Origin: a bacterium
GTDB lineage: Bacteria; Sysuimicrobiota; Sysuimicrobiia; Sysuimicrobiales; Segetimicrobiaceae
Length of the DNA stretch: 64,000 nucleotides
Reading direction: 5' to 3'
NCBI GenBank assembly: GCA_035945995.1
Contig: DASYZR010000143.1
Location: 1-64,000, forward strand
Shown here: positions 53,105 through 63,789 of the stretch, piece after piece
Layout of the letters: each line of letters begins with the position of its first letter
How positions within the stretch are numbered: position 1 is the first letter of the stretch
Notes under the pieces: generated by a model
Seen by the model: only the letters and a program-made list of their open reading frames with translations
What the model was told of the DNA's origin: nothing
The model's database searches: none
Position numbers and translations under genes: made by a program

Positions 53105-53611
53105 CTAGCGACCGGCCGTCCCGCGAATGCGGGAGGCGAAGGTGGCGGGCGGCTTGCGGCCGAGGTCGCGGAGCAGCAGGATCTGGCCCCGATGATACCC
53201 GAGGTGCTCGAGGTAGTGCAGCAGCGCCCAATACTTGTCCGGCTGCCCGGCCGAGGAGAGCCGTCGGGCGCCGCCCGGCACCGGCGCGGCGAGGTCCGCG
53301 GCCCCCACCCCGGCCAGCACGCGGCGCGTCAGCGTCCGTGCCGCGTCGACGGCGCGCAGCACGTCCTCGCGTACGGGCACATCATGGACGAACTCCGCGT
53401 CGCGGACGCGGTGCGCGGGAACGCCGCCGATGACCTCGCCGATCCACCACCGCTCGCTCCCGGCGAGATGGCGCAGCAGGATCGCGATGGAGTTGAAGCC
53501 GGGCCCGGGACTCCACTGGAAGAGCTCGTCGTCGACGTCGCGCACGGCGGCGAGGAGGGAGTTCCAAACGTCGTCGAGATGATCTTGGATTGCCGCGACA
53601 CCGGTGTCCAT
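53105..53611 (-). CDS. DinB-like protein, DUF1572 type (168 aa)
   Basis: This is a helical-bundle protein. 'SIAILLRHLAGSERWWIGEV' has the first metal His, and 'LLHYLEHLGYHRGQILLLRD' (shown as 'YLEHLGYHRGQ') supplies the other ligands of the DinB/YfiT fold. Relatives are metal-dependent thiol transferases or nucleases of uncertain role. It is the only gene between gyrA and the metallopeptidase gene. Function is unassigned beyond the fold. Confidence 0.85.
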   Translation of the reverse strand: MDTGVAAIQDHLDDVWNSLLAAVRDVDDELFQWSPGPGFNSIAILLRHLAGSERWWIGEVIGGVPAHRVRDAEFVHDVPVREDVLRAVDAARTLTRRVLAGVGAADLAAPVPGGARRLSSAGQPDKYWALLHYLEHLGYHRGQILLLRDLGRKPPATFASRIRGTAGR

Positions 53612-53692
53612 CGCGCCGCACCTCCGGCGGCCGGGACCCGCCGCCGCCCGGACTCTTCGCCGCGCGGGGCGCCTCCCCCCCTGCGACGCTGG

Positions 53693-56131
53693 CTACGCTT
53701 CCGCGGCGTCCTCGCGCGTCACGATCGGCGCGATCGCGGACACGCGATCGCCGGCGTCCAGCCGCTTGATCCGCACGCCCTGCGCCGCGCGCCCCTGCTT
53801 CGGGATCCCGCCCACGCTCAACCGGCTCACGATCCCGCGCGCGGTGATGACCAGCACCTCGTCGCCGTCGCGCACCGCGCGGACCCCGACCACGGATCCC
53901 GTCTTCGGAGTGAGCCGAATGTTCTTCACTCCGCCGCCGCCGCGCGACTGCAGCCGGTAGTCCCGAAGCGGCGTCCGCTTGCCGAGGCCCAGCTCCGTCA
54001 CAACCAGCAGGTCTTCCCCGCCGTCGCTCGTCGCCATGCCGACGACCGCGTCGTCCTTGCCGAGCCGCATGCCGCGGACGCCGTGCGCGGCGCGTCCCAT
54101 CTCGCGCACGTTCGCCTCCTTGAAACGGATCGCCTGGCCGCGCCGGCTGGCCAGCACGACTTCCTGCTTGCCGTCCGTGAGCCGGACGCCGATCAACTCG
54201 TCGCCTTTGTCCAGCGTAATCGTCACGATCCCGGCCCGCTTCGCGTTCAGGAACTCCATCAGTCCGGTCCGCTTGACGTACCCGCCGGCGGTGGCGAAGA
54301 AGAGGTACCCCGTGTCCTCGAACGAGCGGATCGGGATGATCTCCGTGACGCGCTCGCCCTGCGCGAGGCTGATCAGGTTGACGACGTTGGTGCCCTTCGC
54401 GGTGCGGCCGGCCTCCGGCACGTCGTACGCCTTGACGCGATACACCTTGCCGCGGTTGGTGAAGAAGAGCACGAACGCGTGGTTCGTCGTCACGGAGACG
54501 ATCTCGACGTAGTCCTCTTCCTTCGTCTCCATCCCCATGACGCCCCGGCCCCCCCGGCTCTGCCGGCGGTAGGTGTCGAGCAGCAGCCGCTTGATGTAGC
54601 CCTGGTGCGTCAGGGTGAGGACGACGTCGGCGTCGGGAATGAGGTCCTCTTCTTCGAACTCCGCGTCCTTGCCGGTGATTTTGGTGCGGCGGTCGTCGCC
54701 GAACTTCGTCTTCACCTCGGCCAGCTCGCCGTTGATGATCGCCATGAGCCGGCGGGGATTCTTGAGGATGTCCTCGTAGCCCGCGATCGCTTTGATGAGC
54801 TCCTTGTACTCCTCGTCGATCTTGTCGCGCTCGAGGGCCGTCAGCCGCTGGAGGCGCATGTCGAGGATCGCGTCGGCCTGCGTCTCGCTGAGCTTGAACT
54901 GCTTCATGAGGCCGGCGCGCGCCGACGGGACGTCCTTGGCGCGGCGAATCAGCGCGATGACCTCGTCGAGATGCCTGAGCGCGATCTTGAGCCCTTCCAG
55001 GATGTGGGCCCGCGCCTTGGCCTTGCGCAGCTCGAACTCGGTGCGGCGGGTGACGACGGTCTTGCGGTGCTCGATGTAGTGCGTGAGCATCTGCCGCAGC
55101 GTCAGCACCCGCGGCACGCCGTCGACGAGGGCGAGCATGATGGTCCCGAACGTCGTCTGCAGCTGCGTGTGCTTGAACAGCTGGTTCTGGACGATCTGCG
55201 GGTTCACGTCGCGGCGCAGCTCGATGACGATCCGCATCCCGCGCCGGTCGCTCTCGTCCCGGAGGTCGGACACGCCGTTGAGCTTCTTGTCGCGCACCAG
55301 CTGGGCGATCCGCTCGATGCACGCCGCTTTGTTCACCATGTAGGGCAGCTCGGTCACGATGACCGCCAGGCGGCCGCCGCGCAACTCCTCGATCGTCGTC
55401 TTGGCACGGATGACGATGCTGCCGCGGCCCTCGAGGTACGCCTGCCTGATGCCGTCCCGGCCGAGGATCAGGCCGCCGGTCGGGAAGTCGGGTCCCTTCA
55501 CGGTCTTGAGCAGGGCCTCATCCGGCAGCTCCGGCGTGTCGATCAACGCGGCGAGCGCATCGACCAGCTCGCCGAGGTTGTGCGGCGGGATATTGGTCGC
55601 CATGCCGACCGCGATGCCGCTCGCGCCGTTCATGAGGAGGTTCGGCACGCGGCTCGGCAGCACCACCGGCTGCCGGAGCGTCTGGTCGAAGTTGGGCTCG
55701 AACGGGACGGTTTCTTTGTCGATATCGGCCAGCAGCTCCATCGCCATGCGCGACAGCCGGGCCTCGGTGTAGCGCATCGCCCCCGGCGGGTCGCCGTCCA
55801 CGCTGCCGAAGTTGCCCTGGCCGTCGATCAGAGGATAGCGGAAGCTGAAGTCCTGGGCCATTCGTACGAGGGCCTCGTACACCGGGACGTCGCCGTGCGG
55901 ATGGTAGCGGCCCATGACGTCGCCGACGATGCGCGCGCACTTCTTGTAGGGCCGGTCGGGCGGGAGCCCCATTTCGTGCGCGCCGTACAGAATGCGGCGC
56001 TGCACCGGTTTGAGCCCGTCGCGCACGTCCGGCAGCGCGCGGCTGACGATGACGGACATCGCGTAATCAAGGTACGAGGCCTCCATCTCGGCCTCGATGC
56101 GCTGCGTGATGATCTTCTCGTCCCCGGCCAT
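53693..56131 (-). CDS. gyrA: DNA gyrase subunit A
   Basis: This is the breakage-reunion subunit of gyrase, 812 aa, full length. The catalytic Tyr is 121 in '[10 protein letters not shown]'. The C-terminal wrapping domain has a GyrA box ('[11 protein letters not shown]') and further blades. At the quinolone site '[15 protein letters not shown]' the usual Ser (E. coli 83) is Val82 and the usual Asp87 is Glu86, so reduced quinolone affinity is predicted. It follows gyrB by 3 bp. Confidence 0.97.
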   Translation of the reverse strand: MAGDEKIITQRIEAEMEASYLDYAMSVIVSRALPDVRDGLKPVQRRILYGAHEMGLPPDRPYKKCARIVGDVMGRYHPHGDVPVYEALVRMAQDFSFRYPLIDGQGNFGSVDGDPPGAMRYTEARLSRMAMELLADIDKETVPFEPNFDQTLRQPVVLPSRVPNLLMNGASGIAVGMATNIPPHNLGELVDALAALIDTPELPDEALLKTVKGPDFPTGGLILGRDGIRQAYLEGRGSIVIRAKTTIEELRGGRLAVIVTELPYMVNKAACIERIAQLVRDKKLNGVSDLRDESDRRGMRIVIELRRDVNPQIVQNQLFKHTQLQTTFGTIMLALVDGVPRVLTLRQMLTHYIEHRKTVVTRRTEFELRKAKARAHILEGLKIALRHLDEVIALIRRAKDVPSARAGLMKQFKLSETQADAILDMRLQRLTALERDKIDEEYKELIKAIAGYEDILKNPRRLMAIINGELAEVKTKFGDDRRTKITGKDAEFEEEDLIPDADVVLTLTHQGYIKRLLLDTYRRQSRGGRGVMGMETKEEDYVEIVSVTTNHAFVLFFTNRGKVYRVKAYDVPEAGRTAKGTNVVNLISLAQGERVTEIIPIRSFEDTGYLFFATAGGYVKRTGLMEFLNAKRAGIVTITLDKGDELIGVRLTDGKQEVVLASRRGQAIRFKEANVREMGRAAHGVRGMRLGKDDAVVGMATSDGGEDLLVVTELGLGKRTPLRDYRLQSRGGGGVKNIRLTPKTGSVVGVRAVRDGDEVLVITARGIVSRLSVGGIPKQGRAAQGVRIKRLDAGDRVSAIAPIVTREDAAEA

Positions 56132-56134
56132 GGC

Positions 56135-58132
<1,998 letters not shown>

Positions 58133-58134
58133 TT

Positions 58135-58163
58135 ATTGTACTGGAAAAGCCCGGCTGGGTCAA
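58135..58163 (-). promoter_or_regulatory. Sigma-70-type promoter of gyrB-gyrA
   Basis: TTGACC (58163-58158) and TACAAT (58140-58135) on the minus strand are exactly 17 bp apart. They lie ~85 bp before the gyrB ATG. This is the strongest promoter match in the origin block. Confidence 0.7.
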
Positions 58164-58231
58164 TTGGCTGAAACCAGCGCCACGACTGGGTTTCAGGCCT
58201 CGGATGGCCCGGTATCCAAACCCGGTTGGGT

Positions 58232-58501
58232 TCACCCATCGGGGCGGCGCAGCTCCTCCCCGGCATTGGTAACCCGCCGCACGAGGGTTACGGGGGAGAT
58301 CGCAGACTGGTAGACGCCTCCCGTGGTCACGACGATCGCCTTGCGGTCGCGGTGCGGCACCTCGACCCGCATCCGGCCCTGGGCTCGCGCGCGCTCCATA
58401 AATCGCTCGTTGTCGGCGCTTCCCTCCATCATCCGCGCGTCGAAAATGCCGACGATATCCGGTATCAGGAGTACGACGTCACCGCCGACGTGGACGTACA
58501 C
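58232..58501 (-). CDS. remB: RemB-type (DUF370) regulator (89 aa)
   Basis: 'MYVHVGGDVVLLIPDIVGIFD' is the typical start of the RemA/RemB family, whose members are small DNA-binding ring proteins in Gram-positive bacteria; 'KAIVVTTGGVYQSAISPVTL' is also conserved. In B. subtilis remB (yaaB) lies between recF and gyrB, the same position as here. The pairing with dciA and gyrB supports the name, although the regulated genes are unknown. Confidence 0.85.
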   Translation of the reverse strand: MYVHVGGDVVLLIPDIVGIFDARMMEGSADNERFMERARAQGRMRVEVPHRDRKAIVVTTGGVYQSAISPVTLVRRVTNAGEELRRPDG

Positions 58502-58504
58502 CGC

Positions 58505-58873
58505 TCAACCCCCGGCGGGCGGCGGTCCCTCGCCGCCGGCGGCCGGCTCACCGCCCGAAGCACCCAGCGGCCGCATCGTCAGGTGAATCTCGGTAATGAC
58601 TCGATCGCCGGCCCGAGCGTTGAGCGCCTCGATCAGCGACGCCCGCTGCATACCGAGCTCGTAATAGACGGCCGAATGGTCCGTCGCAACGATCAGCGTG
58701 TGGCCGCGAACGCCGAGCGCCCGGGCGTGACAGGCCCGCACCTCTCCAATGACCTCGGGCCACGCATCCAGAACTCCGCCCAGCCGCGCGCGCCGCGGCC
58801 CGATCAGCGCCGACAACGCGTCGCCGAGCAACTCCTTAAGCGCGTACATCGGCGCCGGCGGCGACTGTTCCAC
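58505..58873 (-). CDS. DciA-like DUF721 protein (122 aa)
   Basis: 'LGGVLDAWPEVIGEVRACHARAL' (partly shown) and 'HTLIVATDHSAVYYELGMQ' match the DUF721 fold, whose DciA members help load the replicative helicase in bacteria without DnaC/DnaI. Position between recF and remB/gyrB is classic for this family. The first ~38 nt overlap the recF end. A Gly/Pro-rich tail of ~20 aa follows the domain. Confidence 0.85.
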   Translation of the reverse strand: MEQSPPAPMYALKELLGDALSALIGPRRARLGGVLDAWPEVIGEVRACHARALGVRGHTLIVATDHSAVYYELGMQRASLIEALNARAGDRVITEIHLTMRPLGASGGEPAAGGEGPPPAGG

Positions 58874-59969
58874 CGCGGACGATCAAGGTCCGGAGGGAAA
58901 CACCGGCGGGGAGCGGAGCGACGGTGTGCGTCAGCAGCACCTGCGGTTCTGCGAGTTCGCGCAGCAGCGTGATCTGCCGGGCAGGATCGAGATCGGCCAG
59001 CACGTCGTCCAGCAGCAGAACGGGCCAGGTCCCGAGTTCGTCGCGCAGCAACTCCGCCTCGCCGAGTCGCAGGCTCAACGCGGCGGTATGCTGCTGGCCG
59101 CGCGACCCGAAAACACGGAGATCGATGCCGTTGACGGTGATGCGGAGGTCGTCGCGGTGCGGTCCGATCAGGCTGGTCCGCCGGCGCAGCTCCTCCCCTC
59201 GGCGTGCCGCCAGCGCCCGCGCCAACGCCTTCGCGTCGGCGGCACGCGGGACGGGCCCGCCGCTTTCGTTCGCGCCGGCCCCCGCAGGGTGGTCGTCGGC
59301 GGTGCAGACATACACCGCGTCCAGCCGCTCCGCGCCGGCCGCGATGCGCGCGTGCCGCGACGCGGCCCGCGCGGCGAGCGCCCGCACGAACCCGCGCCGG
59401 CGCTCCACTACCGTCGCGCCCAGCGCGACGAACTGCTCGTCCCACGGCTCGAGCGCCGCACTCCCGGCGCCCTCGGCCAACAGCCGGTTGCGCTGCCGCA
59501 CGACGCGCAGGTACCGGGTCAGCGTAAAGTAATACGATGGGCTCGCCTGGCTCAACGCCGCGTCCAACAAGCGGCGTCTCGCACCGGGCGCTCCCCGAAC
59601 CACGTCATCGTCCAACGGACCGGCAAACACGACGCCCAACCGCCCAAGTAATTGCCCCCGCTGCACGGCCACACCGTTCACCTTCGTCCGTTTCTCGCCG
59701 GTGGTGCGGTCGACCGCGATTTCGAGCGTGTCCGCACGCGGACCGCGCACCTCGGCCCGGACGTACGCCCGGTCCTGCCCAAATCGGATCAGATCGGTGT
59801 CGGCCGACGCACGCGGACTCCGGCCCATCGCGGCGGTATACACGCTCTCCAGAAGATTGCTCTTCCCCTGCGCGTTCGCTCCGATGAGTACCGTCATGCC
59901 GGAGTCGAACACCAGGTCGGCGCGGCCGTAGTTGCGGAAATCGCGAAGCCTGAGTTCAGCGAGCCACAA
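58836..59969 (-). CDS. recF: DNA replication and repair protein RecF
   Basis: This is an SMC-like ATPase that loads RecA at gaps. The start 'MWLAELRLRDFRNYG' is typical, Walker A is 'GANAQGKSNLLE', 'YLRVVRQRNRLL' follows, and the signature and Walker B are 'LSLRLGEAELLRDELGTWPVLLLDDVLADLD' (split as 'LSLRLGEAELL' and 'LLLDDVLADLD'). Length is 377 aa. It overlaps the S4 gene by 14 nt and dciA by 38 nt. Confidence 0.95.
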   Translation of the reverse strand: MWLAELRLRDFRNYGRADLVFDSGMTVLIGANAQGKSNLLESVYTAAMGRSPRASADTDLIRFGQDRAYVRAEVRGPRADTLEIAVDRTTGEKRTKVNGVAVQRGQLLGRLGVVFAGPLDDDVVRGAPGARRRLLDAALSQASPSYYFTLTRYLRVVRQRNRLLAEGAGSAALEPWDEQFVALGATVVERRRGFVRALAARAASRHARIAAGAERLDAVYVCTADDHPAGAGANESGGPVPRAADAKALARALAARRGEELRRRTSLIGPHRDDLRITVNGIDLRVFGSRGQQHTAALSLRLGEAELLRDELGTWPVLLLDDVLADLDPARQITLLRELAEPQVLLTHTVAPLPAGVSLRTLIVRGGTVAAGADVRA

Positions 59970-60213
59970 CCAGATACTCCTTCCCGGCCACGGCGACGCG
60001 GTCGCCGGACGCGAGTTGCCGCCCGCGCCGGCGCTCCACGGCGCCGTTGACCTTCACGGCGCCGCCCTGAACCATCTGCTTCGCCCGGCCGCCCGTGTCG
60101 GCGGCCCCGGCCCATTTGAGAAAATCGCCGAGGCCAATCCGGCCGGTCTCGATCGCGATCGCCTGCGGACCGGCGCTACGAGTAGACGCGGACCGGCGCG
60201 AGAACGTAGACAT
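59956..60213 (-). CDS. S4-domain RNA-binding protein, YaaA/RlbA type (85 aa)
   Basis: 'RIGLGDFLKWAGAADTGGRAK' and 'QMVQGGAVKVNGAVERRRGR' (both shown partly) form an S4 RNA-binding domain of the small dnaN-recF-linked family, implicated in ribosome assembly. The family usually starts a few residues before 'IxLxxFLKxAG'. Here no ATG, GTG or TTG is at that point; the only in-frame ATG is 60213, overlapping dnaN by 38 nt and adding ~18 unconserved residues. The start is uncertain. Confidence 0.85.
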   Translation of the reverse strand: MSTFSRRSASTRSAGPQAIAIETGRIGLGDFLKWAGAADTGGRAKQMVQGGAVKVNGAVERRRGRQLASGDRVAVAGKEYLVVAR

Positions 60214-61282
60214 ACTCCGAGGTGTCCGTCGGGTGAAGCGCGCCGGGACTGAGCGGTCCGGTCAGATCGAAGTGAACATCGGCCGCATCGATATTCGCGA
60301 GAGCGTCCATCAGAAACTTGGCGTTGAAGGCGACCGGGATCGCGTCGCCTTCAACGCGGACTTCGATATCCTCTTGGGCCTTGCCGACATCCGGCGTGTT
60401 GGACGAGATCGTGAGCGTTCCTTCGGCCGCGTTCAGCCTGACCACATTGGCCGAATCTCTGGCTGTAATACTGGCCCGGCGGACGCCACGGAGGAGCCGC
60501 TCCGTGCCGACCGTGATTCGTTGCTTGAACTCCTTGGGGATCACCTGCTCGTAATTCGGGAACTGGCCGGCGATCAGCCGTGATACAAACCGTATTTCGG
60601 GCAGCGAAAAGATGAGCTGGTTCTCGTGCGACGCCACGGTAACGTCGCCTTCCACCGTTCCGAGTACCCGGACCAACTCCGCCATCGTCTTGCTCGGGAC
60701 GATCGCACCGATCTTGGCGCGGCTCCCCGCCATCTTTGCTCGGCGGACGGCAAGCCGTCCCCCGTCGGTGGCAACCAGATGTCCCTGCGCACCGTCTACA
60801 ACGAGATATACTCCGGTCAAAAACGGCCGTGTTTCATCCGTTGAAACGGCGAAACTCGTTTGCCGAATCATTGTTCGAAGCAGTCCGGCATCCAACTTGA
60901 CAACGACATCACCTTCTCCGGACGGCATGAGAGGGAAATCTGCGGCAGGAAGTCCCAGGATCTCGAACCGTACGTTTTCGGACGTTATTATAGCTTTTGA
61001 TTCCCCCTCGGCTACGACCACCTCAACGGGACCTTCAGGAAGATTGGTTACAATATCCATCAAAATACGGGCTGGAAGAGTAACGGCACCACCTTCCGTG
61101 GTGGTTCCGTTTACATACGCCTCGATTCCGAGTTCTAGATCTGTCGCAGCCAATTTTGCGCCGTTTTTCGTTGTTTCAAGAAGCACGTTACCAAGAATTG
61201 GCATGCTGGCTCGAGGAGAAATAGCCCGACCAACCGTTTGAACAGCTCTGAGCAGGTGATCCTGGGAGCAGCGGAGGTGCAT
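60176..61282 (-). CDS. dnaN: DNA polymerase III beta subunit (sliding clamp)
   Basis: This is a ring clamp of three domains, 368 aa. It opens 'MHLRCSQDHLLRAVQTVGRA', followed by 'RASMPILGNVLLETTKNGAKLAATDLELG' (split as 'MPILGNVLLE', 'LAATDLELG'), and ends 'HPTDTSEYVYVLAPVRVYS', close to the usual PMR/PVR motif. ATG 61282 has AAGGAGGG upstream at ideal spacing. It is preceded by the origin-like gap. Confidence 0.97.
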   Translation of the reverse strand: MHLRCSQDHLLRAVQTVGRAISPRASMPILGNVLLETTKNGAKLAATDLELGIEAYVNGTTTEGGAVTLPARILMDIVTNLPEGPVEVVVAEGESKAIITSENVRFEILGLPAADFPLMPSGEGDVVVKLDAGLLRTMIRQTSFAVSTDETRPFLTGVYLVVDGAQGHLVATDGGRLAVRRAKMAGSRAKIGAIVPSKTMAELVRVLGTVEGDVTVASHENQLIFSLPEIRFVSRLIAGQFPNYEQVIPKEFKQRITVGTERLLRGVRRASITARDSANVVRLNAAEGTLTISSNTPDVGKAQEDIEVRVEGDAIPVAFNAKFLMDALANIDAADVHFDLTGPLSPGALHPTDTSEYVYVLAPVRVYS

Positions 61283-61496
61283 TCAGCCCTCCTTAAAGAG
61301 AACTTTTCATATATAAAATTCGTCGTAATAGTAATAGAACCTGTGGATTATGTGAATATCGGCAGGAATCCCCGCCTCAACGAGATTTCGGCCTGTGGAT
61401 AAGCAGATTGCCAGGATTTGAGGGAAATGCACCTTATCCGGACGATTCCGCTCTCGACGCTGGGGATCCGTGGACAGTTCCAGTTTGATACACACG
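61283..61496. other. Probable oriC (basal unwinding region) between dnaA and dnaN
   Basis: The gap is conspicuously AT-rich in an otherwise GC-rich window. It holds an AT-rich stretch (61301-61320, with CATATATAAAA), four DnaA-trio triplets (61326-61337), a DnaA box TGTGGATTA (61342-61350), a perfect DnaA box TGTGGATAA (61394-61402) and a weaker TTATCCGGA (61434-61442). The layout matches the incC/oriC part of B. subtilis, which also lies between dnaA and dnaN. Confidence 0.75.
61326..61350 (-). promoter_or_regulatory. DnaA-trio element next to a DnaA box
   Basis: Plus strand TAATAGTAATAG (61326-61337) is TAA-TAG-TAA-TAG, i.e. repeats of the 3'-[G/A]AT-5' trinucleotide that guides DnaA onto single strands. 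It is separated by 4 nt from the DnaA box TGTGGATTA (61342-61350) and adjoins the AT-rich DUE on its other side. The order box-spacer-trio-DUE is as described for B. subtilis oriC. Confidence 0.7.
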
Positions 61497-62891
61497 CTAT
61501 CCGCGGCCGGCCCCCCGTTCAATCCGGAAGCTCTCCACAAGACTCTGGATCCCGGCGTTGAGATGGCTGTCTTCGAGCAGCGCATGCTTTACCCGGTCGC
61601 ATGCGTGCATGACCGTCGTGTGGTCGCGGCCGCCGAACTCTTCTCCGATTCGGGGAAGCGAAGCATCGGTAAGTTCACGGCTCAGGTACATGGCGACTTG
61701 GCGAGGGAATGCGACGCCCTTCGTGCGACGTTTCGCTTTCATTTCTTCGATCCGGATCCCGAAGAACTCCGCGACGGCCCGCTGGATCGCCGGAATCGTC
61801 ACCGGGCGGATCCGCGCCTGCGGGAGAAGCTCCTTGAGCACGTCGGCCGCAAGGTCCACCGAAATGGGGGTGCGCGTCATCTCCGCATGAGCCCGGAGCC
61901 TGCTGAGCGCCCCCTCGAGTTCCCGGATGTTGGAGGAAATGTGCTGGGCGATGTACTGCGCGACCTCGTCCGGCACGGCGATGTGGTCCTTTTCGGCCTT
62001 CTTTCTGAGAATCGCCACCCGCGTTTCGAAGTCCGGCGGTTGAATGTCGGCGATGAGGCCCCACTCGAAGCGGGAGCGCAGGCGGTCTTCCAGGGTCGGA
62101 ATCTCGCGGGGAGCCCGATCGCTGCTGATGATGAGTTGCCGGCTCGACTCGTGTAGGGTGTTGAACGTATGGAAGAATTCTTCTTGCGTCCGCTCTTTGC
62201 CGGCCAGAAACTGAATGTCATCGATGGCCAGGACATCGACGTTTCGGTAGCGTTGCCGGAATTCGACCATCTTGTCGTCGCGGATGGCGTTGATCAGATC
62301 GTTCGTGAATCGCTCCGAGGAGACGTACATCACGCGCGCCGCGGGCGAATGCGCGAGGACGTGGTGGCCGATGGCTTGGAGGAGGTGCGTCTTGCCCAGT
62401 CCGACGCCGCCGTAGATGAACAGCGGATTGTAGTTGCGGGCCGGCGCTTCCGCGACCGCCTTGGCGGCCGCGTGCGCAAAGCGGTTGCCGGCTCCCACGA
62501 CGAAGGTGTCGAACGTGTATTTGCCGGTCAGGGCCTGCCGGGCATCGGCCACGGTTGTGTGGGCGCCGCTGTCCGGTCTGGCCGTTGATTGCGCGGCCGC
62601 GGCCGTCCGGGGCGCTTGCGCGACCCCGTCGCCTTCCGAGACGATGAAACGGATGTCGACGCCCCGTGTCAGGACTTCCCGAAGCGTTTCCGCGATGAGG
62701 CCGCGGTAGCGGCCCTCAAGCCAGTCCTTGGCGAAGGTGCTCGGCACGGAAAACACAAAGACGTCCTGTTCCAACGCGAGCGGCCGCATGGCCTTGACGA
62801 ACGCCTCGAAACTCGGCTTGCTGAGCTGGCTTTCAATCCTGGCTAGGGCTTCCTGCCACACCTGGCCGATCGTAATACTCTGCACGTCCAT
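61497..62891 (-). CDS. dnaA: Chromosomal replication initiator DnaA
   Basis: This is the replication initiator, 464 aa. Domain III has Walker A 'GGVGLGKTHLLQAIG' and Walker B 'VLAIDDIQFLAGK'; domain IV ends with the DnaA signature 'GGRDHTTVMHACDRV'. 'YTFDTFVVGAGNRFAHAAA' marks the start of the AAA+ domain. ATG 62891 has GGAGGGG upstream. The gene lies between the GHKL-HTH gene and the DnaA-trio region. Confidence 0.98.
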   Translation of the reverse strand: MDVQSITIGQVWQEALARIESQLSKPSFEAFVKAMRPLALEQDVFVFSVPSTFAKDWLEGRYRGLIAETLREVLTRGVDIRFIVSEGDGVAQAPRTAAAAQSTARPDSGAHTTVADARQALTGKYTFDTFVVGAGNRFAHAAAKAVAEAPARNYNPLFIYGGVGLGKTHLLQAIGHHVLAHSPAARVMYVSSERFTNDLINAIRDDKMVEFRQRYRNVDVLAIDDIQFLAGKERTQEEFFHTFNTLHESSRQLIISSDRAPREIPTLEDRLRSRFEWGLIADIQPPDFETRVAILRKKAEKDHIAVPDEVAQYIAQHISSNIRELEGALSRLRAHAEMTRTPISVDLAADVLKELLPQARIRPVTIPAIQRAVAEFFGIRIEEMKAKRRTKGVAFPRQVAMYLSRELTDASLPRIGEEFGGRDHTTVMHACDRVKHALLEDSHLNAGIQSLVESFRIERGAGRG

Positions 62892-62939
62892 TCGTTGAGC
62901 CCCTCCAGCCGGTCGTTCACGCCGGGTTGTCGGTCTTGA

Positions 62940-63746
62940 CTATGCCTTGAACACCGAGCCAAGGAACGCGATGCCTTCTTCCGTGAGCGTGCGCTTGCCG
63001 GGATCGGCCGTACCGACGGTGAGGAGGCGCAGGCGCTGCAGCGACTGGAGTTCGCGGAACGCAGTGCTTTGACTCATCCCGAGCTCCTTGGCGATCGTGG
63101 ACGGGCCCGCCGCCCCGATCTCGGCGATCAGCAGCAGGATCTTCTTCTCCCGATCGGTCAGGCGGACGGCGGCGGCCGCCGCCTGGTCCGCGGTGGGTTG
63201 GTCCGGGACCGGCGCCGGCGGGGTCACCGCCGGCGGGGCACCGACCCGCAGGGTGACCACGGTGCCGCTTTTCAAGTTGTCTTCGATCGTAATCATGCCG
63301 CCCAGGAACGCCAGTTGTTCGCGCGCCACCGGCAGGCCGGATCCGACGCCTTTGATGAGCCGCCGCATCTCGCGCGTCGCCGTCGTGAACCCCGGTTCAA
63401 ATGCCCGCTCTTTGTCACGAATTCCCGGCCCTTGATCCGAGATCCGGATCGTATTGCCGTCGTCCATGATCGTGACGACGGCGTCCTTGAAGTACGCGTG
63501 GATCAGATTTTCCAGAATCTCCTTGATGACGACGAAGGGAATGCGCCCGCCGCGTTCGCGTGCGTACCCGTGGGTGCGTGCCGACAGCTCGCCGATGAGT
63601 TGGTTGAAGTCGTCCGACGAAAGCGAGATGACCTGCGGCGGTGCAAGCGGAGAGTCGTAGATCGCCACGCGAACCTCAGGCGCCTGCGCCTCGCTCGGCG
63701 TCTCATCCCCCTGTTGAGACACAAGCCGCAGGAAGAAGTCCTGCAT
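62940..63746 (-). CDS. GHKL ATPase-HTH fusion protein upstream of dnaA (268 aa)
   Basis: Residues ~40-165 are a histidine-kinase-like (GHKL) ATPase, as in anti-sigma kinases: N-box 'VIKEILENLIHAYF', G1 'ISDQGPGIRDK', G2 'GVGSGLPVAREQL' and a Gly-Thr-Val strand. There is no phospho-His domain. A Pro-rich linker leads to a winged-helix HTH (~190-268), 'GPSTIAKELGMSQSTAFREL', and 'GKRTLTEEGIAFLGS'. An ATP-sensing DNA-binding regulator is implied. It sits 48 bp upstream of dnaA on the same strand, so the two are probably co-transcribed. I do not know a named family for this fusion; a role in controlling replication initiation is an inference from position. Confidence 0.8.
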   Translation of the reverse strand: MQDFFLRLVSQQGDETPSEAQAPEVRVAIYDSPLAPPQVISLSSDDFNQLIGELSARTHGYARERGGRIPFVVIKEILENLIHAYFKDAVVTIMDDGNTIRISDQGPGIRDKERAFEPGFTTATREMRRLIKGVGSGLPVAREQLAFLGGMITIEDNLKSGTVVTLRVGAPPAVTPPAPVPDQPTADQAAAAAVRLTDREKKILLLIAEIGAAGPSTIAKELGMSQSTAFRELQSLQRLRLLTVGTADPGKRTLTEEGIAFLGSVFKA

Positions 63747-63789
63747 CGAGACGAGCCCCCCGCATGCGCCAAGAGAAATTTGGCTGCAT
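63703..63789 (-). CDS. Possible 28-codon leader ORF overlapping the GHKL-HTH start
   Basis: ATG 63789 has a strong AGGAGGG site 7-8 nt upstream, better than that of the following gene. The frame encodes 28 residues starting 'MQPNFSWRMRGARL', then stops 43 nt inside the GHKL-HTH gene in another frame. It may couple translation, as a leader peptide would. No homology is claimed. Confidence 0.35.
   Translation of the reverse strand: MQPNFSWRMRGARLDAGLLPAACVSTGG

Noticed and set aside
61307-61585. Small reverse open frame across the dnaA-dnaN gap
   Set aside because: It runs from the dnaA coding region through the DnaA boxes and AT-rich element, has no ribosome site and no conserved sequence.
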